A stretch of 64,000 bases of DNA from Absicoccus intestinalis (GCF_033971885.1 NZ_JALBUS010000005.1:62001-126000), one strand, 5' to 3'; shown: positions 45,775 to 54,346, counted from the first letter of the stretch. Notes: generated from the letters alone by a model not told the origin. Translations and numbers: made by a program.

Positions 45775-46402
45775 TTTGTTTCACCATTCTTTCCAAATCT
45801 TTTAACACATCCATGACTTCTTGTCGTTTCAATTTAAAACTGGCTTTATTTACGATGACACGCGCACTGATGGGACAAACATCATCTAAGACAACCAACC
45901 CATTTTCTTTTAGGGTCGTTCCGGTTTCCATGATATCCACAATGCCATCACACAGCCCCAGGATCGGTGATAATTCTACGGAACCATCGATCTTGATGAT
46001 TTCAACATCCATGCCTTTCGCATTAAAATAAGCTTTGGCTACATTGGGGTATTTGGTCCCGATTTTGATATGACCAACTTTATTCAATAGATCAATGTCA
46101 GGTAAACTGGCCACGATGAATTTACATTTGCCAATTTCCAAATCGAGCATTTCATAATATTCTTTGCCACCCTCTAAGATAGTGTCTTTACCAACAACGC
46201 CGAGATCGGCAACACCATGTTCTACATAAGTCAAACAATCATTGGACTTTACTAAAAAATAACGAATGTCTTTTTTCGTATCTTCAAAGACCAAAGCTCG
46301 TCCTTTATCTTTTAAATTTTCAATGCCATATCCACATTCTTCCAACATGGCAACGGTTTTCTTTTCCAAACGACCTTTCGTTAAGGCAATAGATAAACTC
46401 AT
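45755..46402 (-). CDS. hisG: ATP phosphoribosyltransferase, short form
   Basis: This 215-residue HisG is the short type that lacks the C-terminal regulatory domain and needs HisZ as partner, which is encoded immediately upstream. Motifs: LSIALTKGRLEKKTVAMLEE, YVEHGVADLGVVGKD and the PRPP loop GIVDIMETGTTLKENGL. It is the first committed enzyme of the pathway. Confidence 0.96.
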   Translation of the reverse strand: MSLSIALTKGRLEKKTVAMLEECGYGIENLKDKGRALVFEDTKKDIRYFLVKSNDCLTYVEHGVADLGVVGKDTILEGGKEYYEMLDLEIGKCKFIVASLPDIDLLNKVGHIKIGTKYPNVAKAYFNAKGMDVEIIKIDGSVELSPILGLCDGIVDIMETGTTLKENGLVVLDDVCPISARVIVNKASFKLKRQEVMDVLKDLERMVKQNAAAHQ

Positions 46403-47502
46403 TCGACGACCTCCACTTCTTCACGATCCCAAATGATCAATTCCACTGGATTGGTTTTTCGTATTTCTTGCGCTTTTTTCAAAGCTTCCACTTGTTTCGT
46501 TTCAGGATAACAAATTTTTATGGTTTTGGTTTGTGGTGCTTTCACAACGGATAATAAATAATCCAATTTCACACTGAATCCACAAGCTGGCAAGTCACGG
46601 CCAAATTTTTTCAACAATGAATCATATCGACCACCACTTAAGACACTATGTCCAACTCCATTCACATAGCCCTCAAAAATAATGCCTGTATAATAATCCA
46701 AATGTGGTACTTTTCCTAAATCAAATTGAATATGGGAACGATAGCCTAATTCGGATAACTTTTCATATAAGCCTTGTAGCTGATATACGACGGCTTTCAA
46801 TGCGGAATTGAAACTGAGAACCAGGGCTTGATCCAAAGCATCCGGACCAGATAATAATGGTAGTTCCATGAAGAATTGGGCTTCCTTTTCTTTTAGATGC
46901 AATTTTTTGACAAATTCTTTTAATTCCACCATGCTTTTTCGATCGACCAGATTGGCTAGTTCATATTGCACATTGGCATCCAACTGCAAGGTTTGACAAG
47001 CCAATTTAAAGAAATCACTGTTACCAATTTCTAATTGATAGTCATCAACACCGATGGCTTCCATCGTATCCAAGGCCAAAACTAAAACTTCAAGATCATG
47101 ACTGGAGTCCAAACCAATGAGTTCCACACCACAGTCGCTGACTTCACCGAGTTGGCCAGCAAACATCTGTCGCACTTTAAAGACGTTGGAACAATAGCGA
47201 ATGCGATAGGGTGGTTTGATCTTGGTGTATTTGGATGCACAAACACGAGCAATAGGTACGGTCATGTCCATACGTAAAGTTAGGATCTGGCCATCTTGAT
47301 CAAAGAACTTATACATATCTTGTTCATTGACTTCACTAAATGCATTTTGATAGGTTTGTAGAAATTCAATCGATGGTGTCATGATGCGTTGATAACCATA
47401 GGATTCAAAAACACCTTCAATTCGTTTTTGTAGAGCGGTTTTCTTGGCACAATCTTCTAAAATGATATCGCGCATGCCCAAAGGAATTTGGATTTGTTTC
47501 AT
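46399..47502 (-). CDS. hisZ: ATP phosphoribosyltransferase regulatory subunit
   Basis: The 367-residue HisZ is a HisRS-like paralogue that activates short HisG and conveys histidine feedback. The class II synthetase motifs are TLRMDMTVPIARVCASKYT and GGRYDSLLKKFGRDLPACGF. The absence of a C-terminal anticodon domain separates it from HisS. The ATG at 47500-47502 follows GGAGGCAAT. It is the first gene after the T-box leader. Confidence 0.93.
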   Translation of the reverse strand: MKQIQIPLGMRDIILEDCAKKTALQKRIEGVFESYGYQRIMTPSIEFLQTYQNAFSEVNEQDMYKFFDQDGQILTLRMDMTVPIARVCASKYTKIKPPYRIRYCSNVFKVRQMFAGQLGEVSDCGVELIGLDSSHDLEVLVLALDTMEAIGVDDYQLEIGNSDFFKLACQTLQLDANVQYELANLVDRKSMVELKEFVKKLHLKEKEAQFFMELPLLSGPDALDQALVLSFNSALKAVVYQLQGLYEKLSELGYRSHIQFDLGKVPHLDYYTGIIFEGYVNGVGHSVLSGGRYDSLLKKFGRDLPACGFSVKLDYLLSVVKAPQTKTIKICYPETKQVEALKKAQEIRKTNPVELIIWDREEVEVVE

Positions 47503-47514
47503 ATTGCCTCCTAA

Positions 47515-47545
47515 ATAAATAAAAAAACGTCCCTGATAAGGACGT
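47515..47545 (-). terminator. T-box-controlled attenuator terminator
   Basis: AACGTCC-ttatcag-GGACGTT followed by seven T on the minus strand. It ends ~15 bases before hisZ and its 5' side competes with the T-box antiterminator. Confidence 0.9.
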
Positions 47546-47775
47546 TTGATACGTGGTTCCACCTTACTTCATCGCCACTTCACAATGACGACCTCTCTAA
47601 GTGCTATCACACTCTGGTCCAGTAACGAGGACAACCGGATCGAACTACTCGATTCGCACGACCAACTCCAGGATGTGTTCGTTTTGACGTACTCTTTCTT
47701 TTCACCAACCAGAAAGTCTCTACTTGCCGTTTCGAAAACTACTATTTCCCTTCTTTGTTGTATTTATAATATAGA
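47520..47775 (-). promoter_or_regulatory. T-box riboswitch, histidine type, controlling the his operon
   Basis: The minus strand carries the conserved T-box AAGGTGGAACCACG at 47551-47564, directly followed by a terminator, and a long Stem I domain upstream. In the specifier region GAACACATCC (47671-47680) a CAC His codon stands at 47675-47677. This fits sensing of uncharged tRNA-His to allow read-through into hisZGDCBHAFIE. The left limit of Stem I is approximate. Confidence 0.92.
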
Positions 47776-47835
47776 TAATCTGGGTTCAAATGTCAACTTG
47801 AATTGTAAGAAATTGTAACTAAAATGAAAATTGTT

Positions 47836-49380
47836 TCAGAACAGAGGCGCAATCAGACGCACAATGGCTCGCCAGGTTCGAACGATCATGTTGATGTCGC
47901 CTTTATAGTCTTCACTCACATCTTTCGATAAATCAAACATATGATCAAAATCCTTTTTCATATCAGCAATACAATCGACATGGGATAGGTAGACGCCATT
48001 TTCAAAATGAAGATACAAAGATCGATAGTCCAGGTTGATCGTTCCACACGTTGCGACAGTATCATCACTGATACACATTTTCGCATGAGGAAAACCAGGA
48101 ATATATTCAAAGATGCGAACGCCACCGCGAACCAAATCGCGGTAAAAAGATTGGGTAAACATATACGTGATTTGTTTATCGGGTGTTCCTGGTGTAATGA
48201 TTCGAACATCTACACCGCGTTTGGCGGCCAATGTCAAAGCACGCGTCATTTCATCGGTAATGATCAAGTAGGGAGTCACAAAGTATACATATTTTTTGGC
48301 ATGATTCACAATGCTCATATATACATCTTCACCGAGATATTCATCATCCAATGGTGAATCCGCATAAGGTTGAACAAAACCTTTGGATGGTACGGGTTGA
48401 GCCGTCAAATATTTTGCCATGGCTTGATGGGTTGGATCGTTGGCATTCCACATTTCTAAAAAAGTTAGGGTCATGGAACGAACGGCACTTCCTTCCAAGC
48501 GAATGCCCGTATCCTTCCAATATCCATACGGATGGGTCCGATTGAAATATTCTTCTGCTAAATTATATCCGCCTGTATAGCCAATTTGACCATCAATGAC
48601 CGTGATTTTTCGATGATCTCGATTATTCATAAAAACTAAGATCCAAGGTCGGATGGGATTAAAGACCTGACACTGAATGCCATAGCTTTTCATTTCTTTG
48701 ATAAAGCTTTTATTTAAAAAACCAATGCTGCCCATATCATCATAGAAAATTCGTACTTCGACGCCAGCAGCCGCTCTTTCAATCAATACTTCTTTCATCT
48801 GCCCAAAAGAATAACCATCTTCAATGGCATGATATTCCATGAAAATAAAATGTTGCGCTTTTTTCATGTCTTCAATTTGGGCATTGAATCCATCGATGGC
48901 TTCTGGATAATAAGTAATGGCGGTATCTTTATAAACGGGAAAATGACCACAGTTCCATATCAGATGGGCATCTTTCGCACTATCGATATCCACCGATTCC
49001 ATTTCTTTTAGGATAGCTCGGTCTTGATGAAAATAGCGATATAAAAATAGATCAATATGTGTATATACTTCGCGCACATGGGTAACTAGGCTGGTGCGTC
49101 CAATCAAAAAGTAAAGGCCCATCCCAAACATTGGAAAGGCCAAGATCAATGCCATCCATGGAACATTGATAGAAACATTCTTATCCCGTCCATAGATCCA
49201 CAAAGCCACTAAGATGGCTAAATTATTGATGGCTTGTCCGATTTGTGGAGAAATAAATTGCAGTTGACCAAATAGATTCAATAGCCAGAAAATCTGAAAC
49301 GAAACAGCAACGATCACCACGAAAAGACGCATGATACTATTCCGGACATTGGTCCTTTTTTCGACGCGCATTTTAGACAT
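47836..49380 (-). CDS. cls: Cardiolipin synthase
   Basis: This 514-residue phospholipase-D-type enzyme joins two phosphatidylglycerols. Two or three N-terminal membrane helices are followed by the two HKD sites: HRKITVIDGQIGYTGGYNLA and HAKMCISDDTVATCGTINLD. The start ATG at 49378-49380 overlaps the stop of the upstream phosphodiesterase gene by eight bases and follows GAGGAAAGG. Confidence 0.93.
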   Translation of the reverse strand: MSKMRVEKRTNVRNSIMRLFVVIVAVSFQIFWLLNLFGQLQFISPQIGQAINNLAILVALWIYGRDKNVSINVPWMALILAFPMFGMGLYFLIGRTSLVTHVREVYTHIDLFLYRYFHQDRAILKEMESVDIDSAKDAHLIWNCGHFPVYKDTAITYYPEAIDGFNAQIEDMKKAQHFIFMEYHAIEDGYSFGQMKEVLIERAAAGVEVRIFYDDMGSIGFLNKSFIKEMKSYGIQCQVFNPIRPWILVFMNNRDHRKITVIDGQIGYTGGYNLAEEYFNRTHPYGYWKDTGIRLEGSAVRSMTLTFLEMWNANDPTHQAMAKYLTAQPVPSKGFVQPYADSPLDDEYLGEDVYMSIVNHAKKYVYFVTPYLIITDEMTRALTLAAKRGVDVRIITPGTPDKQITYMFTQSFYRDLVRGGVRIFEYIPGFPHAKMCISDDTVATCGTINLDYRSLYLHFENGVYLSHVDCIADMKKDFDHMFDLSKDVSEDYKGDINMIVRTWRAIVRLIAPLF

Positions 49381-49891
49381 GATACCTTTCCTCCACTGTG
49401 CCATCCAATGATTTCCAAGTGAGTGTGTCCTTTTCTAGCAATATGTAACTATGCGCGCTTTCGGCTTTTGGCAGAGATATCGAGCCCGGGTTACAAAAGA
49501 GCGTATTTCCTTCTTGATGATGTCCAGGAATATGGGTATGTCCATAAAAAATAATAGGAACATGGGGAAAAGGTTTATGTCCATGGCAACAATAAATCAA
49601 GTGTTTGCCTGTATCGATATACACATTTTCTACCAAGGGAAAGTCTAAGACCATTTGGTCCACTTCACTATCACAATTTCCCCGCACACAAAGGATGGAA
49701 GAAGCCAATGGATTTAATAACGCAATAACGCCTTTGGGATCATATCCTTTGGGCAAATCATTTCGTGGCCCATGATAGAGAATGTCTCCTAATAAAACCA
49801 TTCGATCGCATTGATTCTTTTTAAATTGATCAACAAGTTGCTGACAATAATACTGTGATCCATGTATATCTGAAGCAATCATCCATTTCAT
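49373..49891 (-). CDS. YfcE/MJ0936-family metallophosphoesterase
   Basis: This 172-residue phosphodiesterase has a binuclear metal site: MIASDIHGSQYY, VLLGDILYHGPRND, VRGNCDSEVDQ, CCHGH and FYGHTHIPGHH. The YfcE group hydrolyses simple phosphodiesters in vitro and its natural substrate is unknown. The ATG at 49889-49891 begins the conserved region directly. It is coupled to cls downstream. Confidence 0.92.
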   Translation of the reverse strand: MKWMIASDIHGSQYYCQQLVDQFKKNQCDRMVLLGDILYHGPRNDLPKGYDPKGVIALLNPLASSILCVRGNCDSEVDQMVLDFPLVENVYIDTGKHLIYCCHGHKPFPHVPIIFYGHTHIPGHHQEGNTLFCNPGSISLPKAESAHSYILLEKDTLTWKSLDGTVEERYHV

Positions 49892-49901
49892 AACATAGAT
49901 T

Positions 49902-49931
49902 ATAAACAAAAAGAAGGTGTTTTTCCACCTT
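49902..49931 (-). terminator. Intrinsic terminator after the small exporter gene
   Basis: GAAGGTGGAAAAACACCTTCTTTTTG on the minus strand immediately after the stop of the exporter gene. Confidence 0.85.
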
Positions 49932-49932
49932 C

Positions 49933-50430
49933 CTATAATGCCGCCGCCAATAATCCATACGATACGATGGACATGATCACGGTTGCCAATAACACGCCTA
50001 ATAAAATGGCACTGGATGCTTTTTTGATATCCATTTCTAATAATGAAGCAATCAATGAACCGGTCCAAGCGCCCGTTCCTGGCAATGGGATCCCGACAAA
50101 TAATAATAAGCCAAGCCATTCGCCATGGTCCATTCCTTCACTTTTATTCATGGCTCGTTTTTCTAATTTTTCGATCCAAGGTCTTGCCCAACGGAATCGT
50201 TTTAACCAATGAAAGATTTTTTTGATAAACAATAAAATAAAGGGGATTGGTATGATATTTCCTATAACGCAAATAGGAATTGCTTGCCAAATATTCACTT
50301 TTAATAATGAGGCGACGATCAAACCACCTCGACATTCCAATAAAGGAATCATTGATACGATAAAAATCACAAATTGTGCGGATACATATTGTCCCAATGT
50401 ATGCGCAAACCACGTCGCAATTGCTTCCAT
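49933..50430 (-). CDS. Small multidrug-export-family membrane protein
   Basis: This 165-residue integral membrane protein has four to five hydrophobic segments. Family segments are PLLECRGGLIVASLL, IGNIIPIPFILLF and LLLFVGIPLPGTGAWTGSLIAS, as in the small multidrug export protein family (PF06695). Actual transport substrates are not established. The ATG at 50428-50430 follows AGGAGGC. It is divergent from the DUF1015 gene. Confidence 0.88.
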   Translation of the reverse strand: MEAIATWFAHTLGQYVSAQFVIFIVSMIPLLECRGGLIVASLLKVNIWQAIPICVIGNIIPIPFILLFIKKIFHWLKRFRWARPWIEKLEKRAMNKSEGMDHGEWLGLLLFVGIPLPGTGAWTGSLIASLLEMDIKKASSAILLGVLLATVIMSIVSYGLLAAAL

Positions 50431-50523
50431 ACAGCCTCCTAATTCCTGTTTATGATAAGTTAGGAAACTTACCTTGTCAATCATGGACTGGGTATTATAA
50501 TAGAAACAAACAGGAGAAAACTT

Positions 50524-51756
50524 ATGACCATCATGAAACCTTTTCGTGCGATTCGTCCGAGCCAGGAAATGGCTTCGCGCATTGCCAGTCTTCCCTACGA
50601 CGTCTTCTCCCGAGCTGAAGCAAGGACGTATGTAGAAACGCATCCCTATACCTTTTTAGGCATTGATCGGCCCGAAACACAATTTGAACCAACCCATGAT
50701 ATGTATGCACAAGATGTTTATGAAAAAGCCGATGAAATGATCCATACCTATAGAGACAAAGGCTTTTTTATTCAAGACCAAACACCTTGTTTCTATATCT
50801 ATGAATTGACCATGGCGAAAAGAAGCCAGACAGGTCTTGTAGGATTGTCCAGTATCGATGATTATTTACATGGAATTTGTAAGAAACACGAAAATACCGT
50901 CAAAGCCAAATTAATTGATCGGATCCATCATGTCGATAAAACCAGTGCCCAAACAGGTCCCATTTTTTTAGCCTATCGAAAAAATGAAAAACTACAAACA
51001 TGGATCCAGTCCATGAAAGAGCAACGGCCCATCTATGATTTTGTGAAAGAGGATGGTATCCATCATCGGGTCTGGATCGTCACCGATACCAAGCCAATCG
51101 AAGATGCTTTTAAAGAAGTGCCCTATACCTATATTGCGGATGGTCATCATCGTTGCGAATCGGCTGTGCAAGTAGGCCTTAAAAGACGAAAAGCACATCC
51201 GAATTACACTGGAAAAGAAGAATTCAATTATTTTTTAAGTGTAGCCTTTTGTGAAGAAGAACTTCGCATTTTCGATTACAATCGTTTTGTGAAAGATCTA
51301 AATGGATTAACGACCAATGCGTTTATGAAACAATTATGTATGTACTATTCGATCACACCGCTTCCTTATTCCCATCATCCCGATCATAAAGGTGAGGTTT
51401 GTATGTATATGGAAAATCAATGGTTTGATCTGATGGAAAAAGAGCCCAATACCACCGATCCCGTTCTATCCTTAGATGTCAGTTATCTACAAGATCATGT
51501 TTTAAGGCCCATTCTTGGCATTGATGATCCACGAACCAATCCGCGCATTGAATTTATCGGCGGAATTCGTGGATTAAACACCCTACAAGAAAAAGTCAAT
51601 GCCCAAGATCATCCTTGTGTCGCATTTGCGATGTATCCAACAAGCATTCAAGAACTTTTTGCGGTTGCGGATGCCAAACAATTGATGCCACCAAAATCCA
51701 CTTGGTTTGAACCTAAATTATTAAGTGGTTTATTTATTCATGAAATTGAACGATAA
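50524..51756 (+). CDS. DUF1015-family protein
   Basis: A 410-residue cytoplasmic protein of the DUF1015 family, often found with serine-synthesis genes in clostridia. It begins MKPFRAIRPSQEMASRIASL and contains LPYDVFSRAEAR, KKHENTVKAKLIDRIHHVDK and YIADGHHRCESAV. The DGHHR segment resembles nucleotide-handling ParB/sulfiredoxin-like proteins. Function is not established. An HAD protein of the ThrH type lies convergently next door, loosely supporting a phosphoserine connection. The start follows GGAGAAAACTT. Confidence 0.85.
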   Translation: MTIMKPFRAIRPSQEMASRIASLPYDVFSRAEARTYVETHPYTFLGIDRPETQFEPTHDMYAQDVYEKADEMIHTYRDKGFFIQDQTPCFYIYELTMAKRSQTGLVGLSSIDDYLHGICKKHENTVKAKLIDRIHHVDKTSAQTGPIFLAYRKNEKLQTWIQSMKEQRPIYDFVKEDGIHHRVWIVTDTKPIEDAFKEVPYTYIADGHHRCESAVQVGLKRRKAHPNYTGKEEFNYFLSVAFCEEELRIFDYNRFVKDLNGLTTNAFMKQLCMYYSITPLPYSHHPDHKGEVCMYMENQWFDLMEKEPNTTDPVLSLDVSYLQDHVLRPILGIDDPRTNPRIEFIGGIRGLNTLQEKVNAQDHPCVAFAMYPTSIQELFAVADAKQLMPPKSTWFEPKLLSGLFIHEIER

Positions 51757-51782
51757 AAAAAGAGCACAAGCTCTTTTTTTAT
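51757..51782. terminator. Bidirectional terminator
   Basis: AAAAAAAGAGC-acaa-GCTCTTTTTTT between the convergent DUF1015 and thrH-like genes. Confidence 0.9.
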
Positions 51783-52378
51783 AATGCTGCTTTGATGTGC
51801 TCTAATAGTTCATCATATGTTTCTAAGGCTGGTAGTTCCGGGTGATCTTTTTTGATTTGTTCGGTCGAACGGAACAAGAAACCGGCTTTGGAGGCTTCGA
51901 TCATACCCAGATCATTGAAACTATCTCCAGACGCAATGGTTTCAAAACCAATGGATTGAAGTGCTTTTACGGTTGTATATTTCGAATTTTCAATACGCAT
52001 CTTAAATCCAGTAATTTCGCCTGTTTCACTGACTTCTAAAGAGTTACAGAAAATGGTTGGCCATCCTAATTTTTTCATCAATGGACTCGCAAATTCTTCA
52101 AATGTGTCACTGATGATGATTACTTGTGTCAGGGTACGTAATGTATCTAAAAATTCTTTTGCGCCTGGCATCGGATCGATCTTTGCGATCACATTTTGAA
52201 CATCTTTCAATCCAAGTCCATGTTCTTTTAAGATGCCCAATCGCCAATTCATCAATTTATCATAATCGGGTTCATCCCGCGTCGTACGCGTTAATTCAGG
52301 AATACCACTTTCTTTCGCAAACGCAATCCAAATTTCAGGTACTAATACACCTTCTAGATCTAAACAAACAATATTCAT
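51779..52378 (-). CDS. thrH: ThrH-like phosphoserine phosphatase / homoserine phosphotransferase
   Basis: A 199-residue HAD phosphatase starting NIVCLDLEGVLVPEIWIAFA, the signature of ThrH, which hydrolyses phosphoserine and can transfer the phosphate to homoserine. Other motifs are VIIISDTFEEFASPLM and the Asp pair in IASGDSFNDLGMI. Whether it acts in serine or threonine synthesis here is open. Confidence 0.88.
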   Translation of the reverse strand: MNIVCLDLEGVLVPEIWIAFAKESGIPELTRTTRDEPDYDKLMNWRLGILKEHGLGLKDVQNVIAKIDPMPGAKEFLDTLRTLTQVIIISDTFEEFASPLMKKLGWPTIFCNSLEVSETGEITGFKMRIENSKYTTVKALQSIGFETIASGDSFNDLGMIEASKAGFLFRSTEQIKKDHPELPALETYDELLEHIKAAL

Positions 52379-52408
52379 GAGGATTCTCCTTTTTTCAATG
52401 GTTTTATC

Positions 52409-53260
52409 TTACCATGAACCTTCTATTTTTTCGATACAATGTATGACAGATCCATAATATCCATAACCAAATAAATAGAGATGATTCAAAAGATGATACA
52501 AATTATAGACATATTTGCGTTTTTCGTAACCTGCTCGCAAACATCCGTATTGCCGATACGAAGTATAAAAAGATGGAGGAAAGCCACCAAATAATTCCGT
52601 CATGGCAAGATCAACTTCCGCGTCTCCATAGTAACAAGCCGGATCAATCAACCAAGCTTTGCCATCTGGGCCTGTCATCACATTGCCACTCCAAAGATCA
52701 CCATGAACCAATGATGGATGTTCTGGTTCAATCAGCAGTTCATCCAAATGCTCCATGATATGTATGATTCGTTGACGATCGGATCGAGACAGATTTTCTT
52801 CATTTCGTACCAACATGGGTCGTAATCGATACTCTTTAAAGAAAGTGACCCATGATCCACAAAAGGGATTGCTTTGTGGAGTCGATCCAATATAATTATC
52901 CGAAGAAAAACCAAATTGATCGCCCACAAAAGATGAATGCATACAAGCCAATTCTTGGGCAAAGACATCCCAATACGATGCGATTGGCTTCCCCCTTTCA
53001 ATATAGTCCATTAATAAATATGCATGTTGATAGGTCGTTCCCATTTGAAGAATATGTGGTGTCCCAATCACATGACAAGCCGCAATGGCTTCAATTCCTT
53101 TTTTTTCTTGAATGAACATATCCAAATTCGAAATGGTATTCATTTTTATAAAATACATATCCTGTTCGGTTTTGACTTGATAAGCTTTATTGATATCACC
53201 ACCCGCAACCGAATGATAAGAAAGAACCTTTTTATCCACAATTTTATCAAATTCAGACAT
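52409..53260 (-). CDS. Fructosamine-3-kinase family protein
   Basis: This 283-residue kinase has an aminoglycoside-phosphotransferase fold. Fructosamine kinases phosphorylate glycated amines to trigger deglycation. The catalytic and metal motifs are SLVHGDLWSGNVM and AWLIDPACYYGDAEVDLAM, and SVAGGDINKAY is the nucleotide-binding start. The ATG at 53258-53260 follows GGAGGC. It is divergent from the first micropeptide unit; the two start regions are only about 60 bases apart. Confidence 0.88.
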   Translation of the reverse strand: MSEFDKIVDKKVLSYHSVAGGDINKAYQVKTEQDMYFIKMNTISNLDMFIQEKKGIEAIAACHVIGTPHILQMGTTYQHAYLLMDYIERGKPIASYWDVFAQELACMHSSFVGDQFGFSSDNYIGSTPQSNPFCGSWVTFFKEYRLRPMLVRNEENLSRSDRQRIIHIMEHLDELLIEPEHPSLVHGDLWSGNVMTGPDGKAWLIDPACYYGDAEVDLAMTELFGGFPPSFYTSYRQYGCLRAGYEKRKYVYNLYHLLNHLYLFGYGYYGSVIHCIEKIEGSW

Positions 53261-53318
53261 AAAATGCCTCCTTTTCTTCCAATTATGCCACTTTCCTTTC
53301 TTTCTATTTATCATTGAT

Positions 53319-53324
53319 TATAAT
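53319..53324 (+). promoter_or_regulatory. Promoter -10 of micropeptide unit 1
   Basis: Perfect TATAAT followed by ACAAGTAA, shared with the other units. Upstream at 53284 the shared TTATGCCACTTTC block replaces a consensus -35. The transcript should start near 53331. Confidence 0.65.
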
Positions 53325-53402
53325 ACAAGTAAAGAAAAGGAAGGTACATACCAATGGGAATGTAAATTCAATTTCAAAGTAGAAAGGAGAATATCTCAAT
53401 CG

Positions 53403-53441
53403 ATGCGATTTGATTTTAGTACAAACAGATTTATTCAATAA
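53403..53441 (+). CDS. Micropeptide unit 1 (12 residues, MRFDFSTNRFIQ)
   Basis: ATG at 53403, stop TAA at 53439-53441. A strong AAAGGAG lies 13 bases upstream. A three-codon ORF (ATG GGA ATG TAA, 53354-53365) with its own GGAAGG sits in the leader. The stop codon forms the base of the terminator. The peptide shares the core RFDxSxNR with three other units; it has no signal sequence and is not hydrophobic, so it is unlike type I toxins. The unit is nearly identical (about 160 bases) to unit 3, indicating a recent duplication. Function unknown. I do not match it to any known leader or pheromone peptide. Confidence 0.6.
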   Translation: MRFDFSTNRFIQ

Positions 53442-53488
53442 ATGGTCCTTACAGAAATGTATTAAATATTGTAAGGACCATTTATTTT
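53441..53488 (+). terminator. Terminator of micropeptide unit 1
   Basis: Stem AATGGTCCTTACA (53441-53453) / TGTAAGGACCATT (53470-53482) followed by TATTTTG. The core GTCCTTACA is conserved in all four units. Confidence 0.85.
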
Positions 53489-53492
53489 GCAT

Positions 53493-53771
53493 TCCACTTT
53501 ATGTACCAACTTTACCAATTCATTGTAAATGAAAATATCCTTGCTATTATGAAAGTGTAAAAAAGGTAGATACGAAGAAATATCTTCGATATCGGTCATT
53601 TGTTCAAGTCGAATATTAAAATTCATTGAAATGTAAATGCATCGTTTGAATTGAAAAGTGATGGAAATACTTACAAGGATGAAAATCATACGTCATCGTA
53701 AGTATGAAATCGAGTGTTTAGGATTAAAGGTAAGGAAAATAAAAAGGTACGAAACATAGATTCCTTGAACA
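53493..53771 (+). other. Diverged fifth copy of the micropeptide unit
   Basis: Its upstream part CCACTTTATGTACCAACTTT, then TATTAT at 53545-53550 and GAAAGTG with an AAAAAGG stretch, aligns with the promoter region of unit 4. Downstream the resemblance fades. There is a hairpin CGAAGA/TCTTCG, a TTG-started frame of 16 codons (MKSDGNTYKDENHTSS) overlapping a bulged hairpin ACTTAC...GTAAGT, and no RFDxSxNR peptide. Confidence 0.35.
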
Positions 53772-53773
53772 AA

Positions 53774-53806
53774 TGACATATAAAAAGAGCTGACTGGGTC
53801 GGCTCT
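53774..53806 (+). terminator. Terminator downstream of the diverged unit
   Basis: AAAAGAGC-tgac-tggg-tcg-GCTCTTTTT hairpin with a T tail, in the same orientation as the unit. It marks the end of that transcript. Confidence 0.75.
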
Positions 53807-53895
53807 TTTTGATTACAAGATCCAACCCTTCATAGATATGTTTCCACTTTCCCTACCAAATTTACCATTTTTGTTTTGGATTCCCATCCATACGT

Positions 53896-53901
53896 TATAA
53901 T
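53896..53901 (+). promoter_or_regulatory. Promoter -10 of micropeptide unit 2
   Basis: TATAATACAAGTGAC at 53896, with CCACTTTCCC further upstream as in the other units. Confidence 0.65.
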
Positions 53902-53945
53902 ACAAGTGACAAAGGAAATACAGATTCCTAGAAAGGAGAAAATCA

Positions 53946-53990
53946 TTGAAAAAGAGATTTGATTACAGTATGAATCGCCTAACAATATAA
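53946..53990 (+). CDS. Micropeptide unit 2 (14 residues, MKKRFDYSMNRLTI)
   Basis: TTG start at 53946, seven bases after AAAGGAG, stop TAA at 53988-53990. Against unit 4 the codons differ at AGA/CGA, AAT/AAC, CGC/CGA and CTA/TTA, all synonymous. Only two changes alter the peptide (Tyr/Phe, Met/Ile). This pattern supports selection on the peptide rather than on the RNA alone. It has its own promoter and terminator. Confidence 0.65.
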   Translation: MKKRFDYSMNRLTI

Positions 53991-54036
53991 AGGGTCCTTA
54001 CAGAAAATAAGATGAGTGTAAGGACCCTTTATTTTC
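53989..54036 (+). terminator. Terminator of micropeptide unit 2
   Basis: AAAGGGTCCTTACA (53989-54002) / TGTAAGGACCCTTT (54017-54030) followed by ATTTTC. The stem has compensatory changes relative to unit 1 (GGG/CCC for TGG/CCA). Confidence 0.88.
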
Positions 54037-54114
54037 GTTAAATATAAATTTTCTATCCATTTCCAAATTTTATACCAGTTATGCCACTTTCTTTTATTCA
54101 TACACTTCCTTGCA

Positions 54115-54120
54115 TATAAT
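54115..54120 (+). promoter_or_regulatory. Promoter -10 of micropeptide unit 3
   Basis: TATAATACAAGTAAG, with the TTATGCCACTTTC block upstream at 54079. Confidence 0.65.
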
Positions 54121-54197
54121 ACAAGTAAGAAAAGGAAGGTACATACTAATGGGAATGTAAATTCAATTTCAAAGTAGAAAGGAGAATATCTCAATCG

Positions 54198-54236
54198 ATG
54201 CGATTTGATTTTAGTACAAACAGATTTATTCAATAA
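54198..54236 (+). CDS. Micropeptide unit 3 (12 residues, identical to unit 1)
   Basis: ATG at 54198, stop at 54234-54236. The whole transcribed region matches unit 1 except for scattered single bases, including the leader mini-ORF, AAAGGAG (54178-54184) and the terminator. It is the younger member of a recent duplication with unit 1. Confidence 0.6.
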   Translation: MRFDFSTNRFIQ

Positions 54237-54283
54237 ATGGTCCTTACAGAAATGTATTAAATATTGTAAGGACCATTTATTTT
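54236..54283 (+). terminator. Terminator of micropeptide unit 3
   Basis: Same stem as unit 1: AATGGTCCTTACA / TGTAAGGACCATT followed by TATTTTG. Confidence 0.85.
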
Positions 54284-54340
54284 GCATTCCACTTTATATA
54301 CCAACTTTGCCAATTTGCTATCTACAATTGATTGATAAGC

Positions 54341-54346
54341 TATAAT
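54341..54346 (+). promoter_or_regulatory. Promoter -10 of micropeptide unit 4
   Basis: TATAATATAAGTGAC, with ACCAACTTTGCCAATTTG upstream at 54300. Confidence 0.65.

Noticed and set aside
53979..54287. A 102-codon minus-strand frame sharing its first half with one at 53304-53492
   Set aside because: It is the antisense of micropeptide units 1 and 3; the shared sequence reflects the repeat, and no ribosome-binding site or promoter fits.
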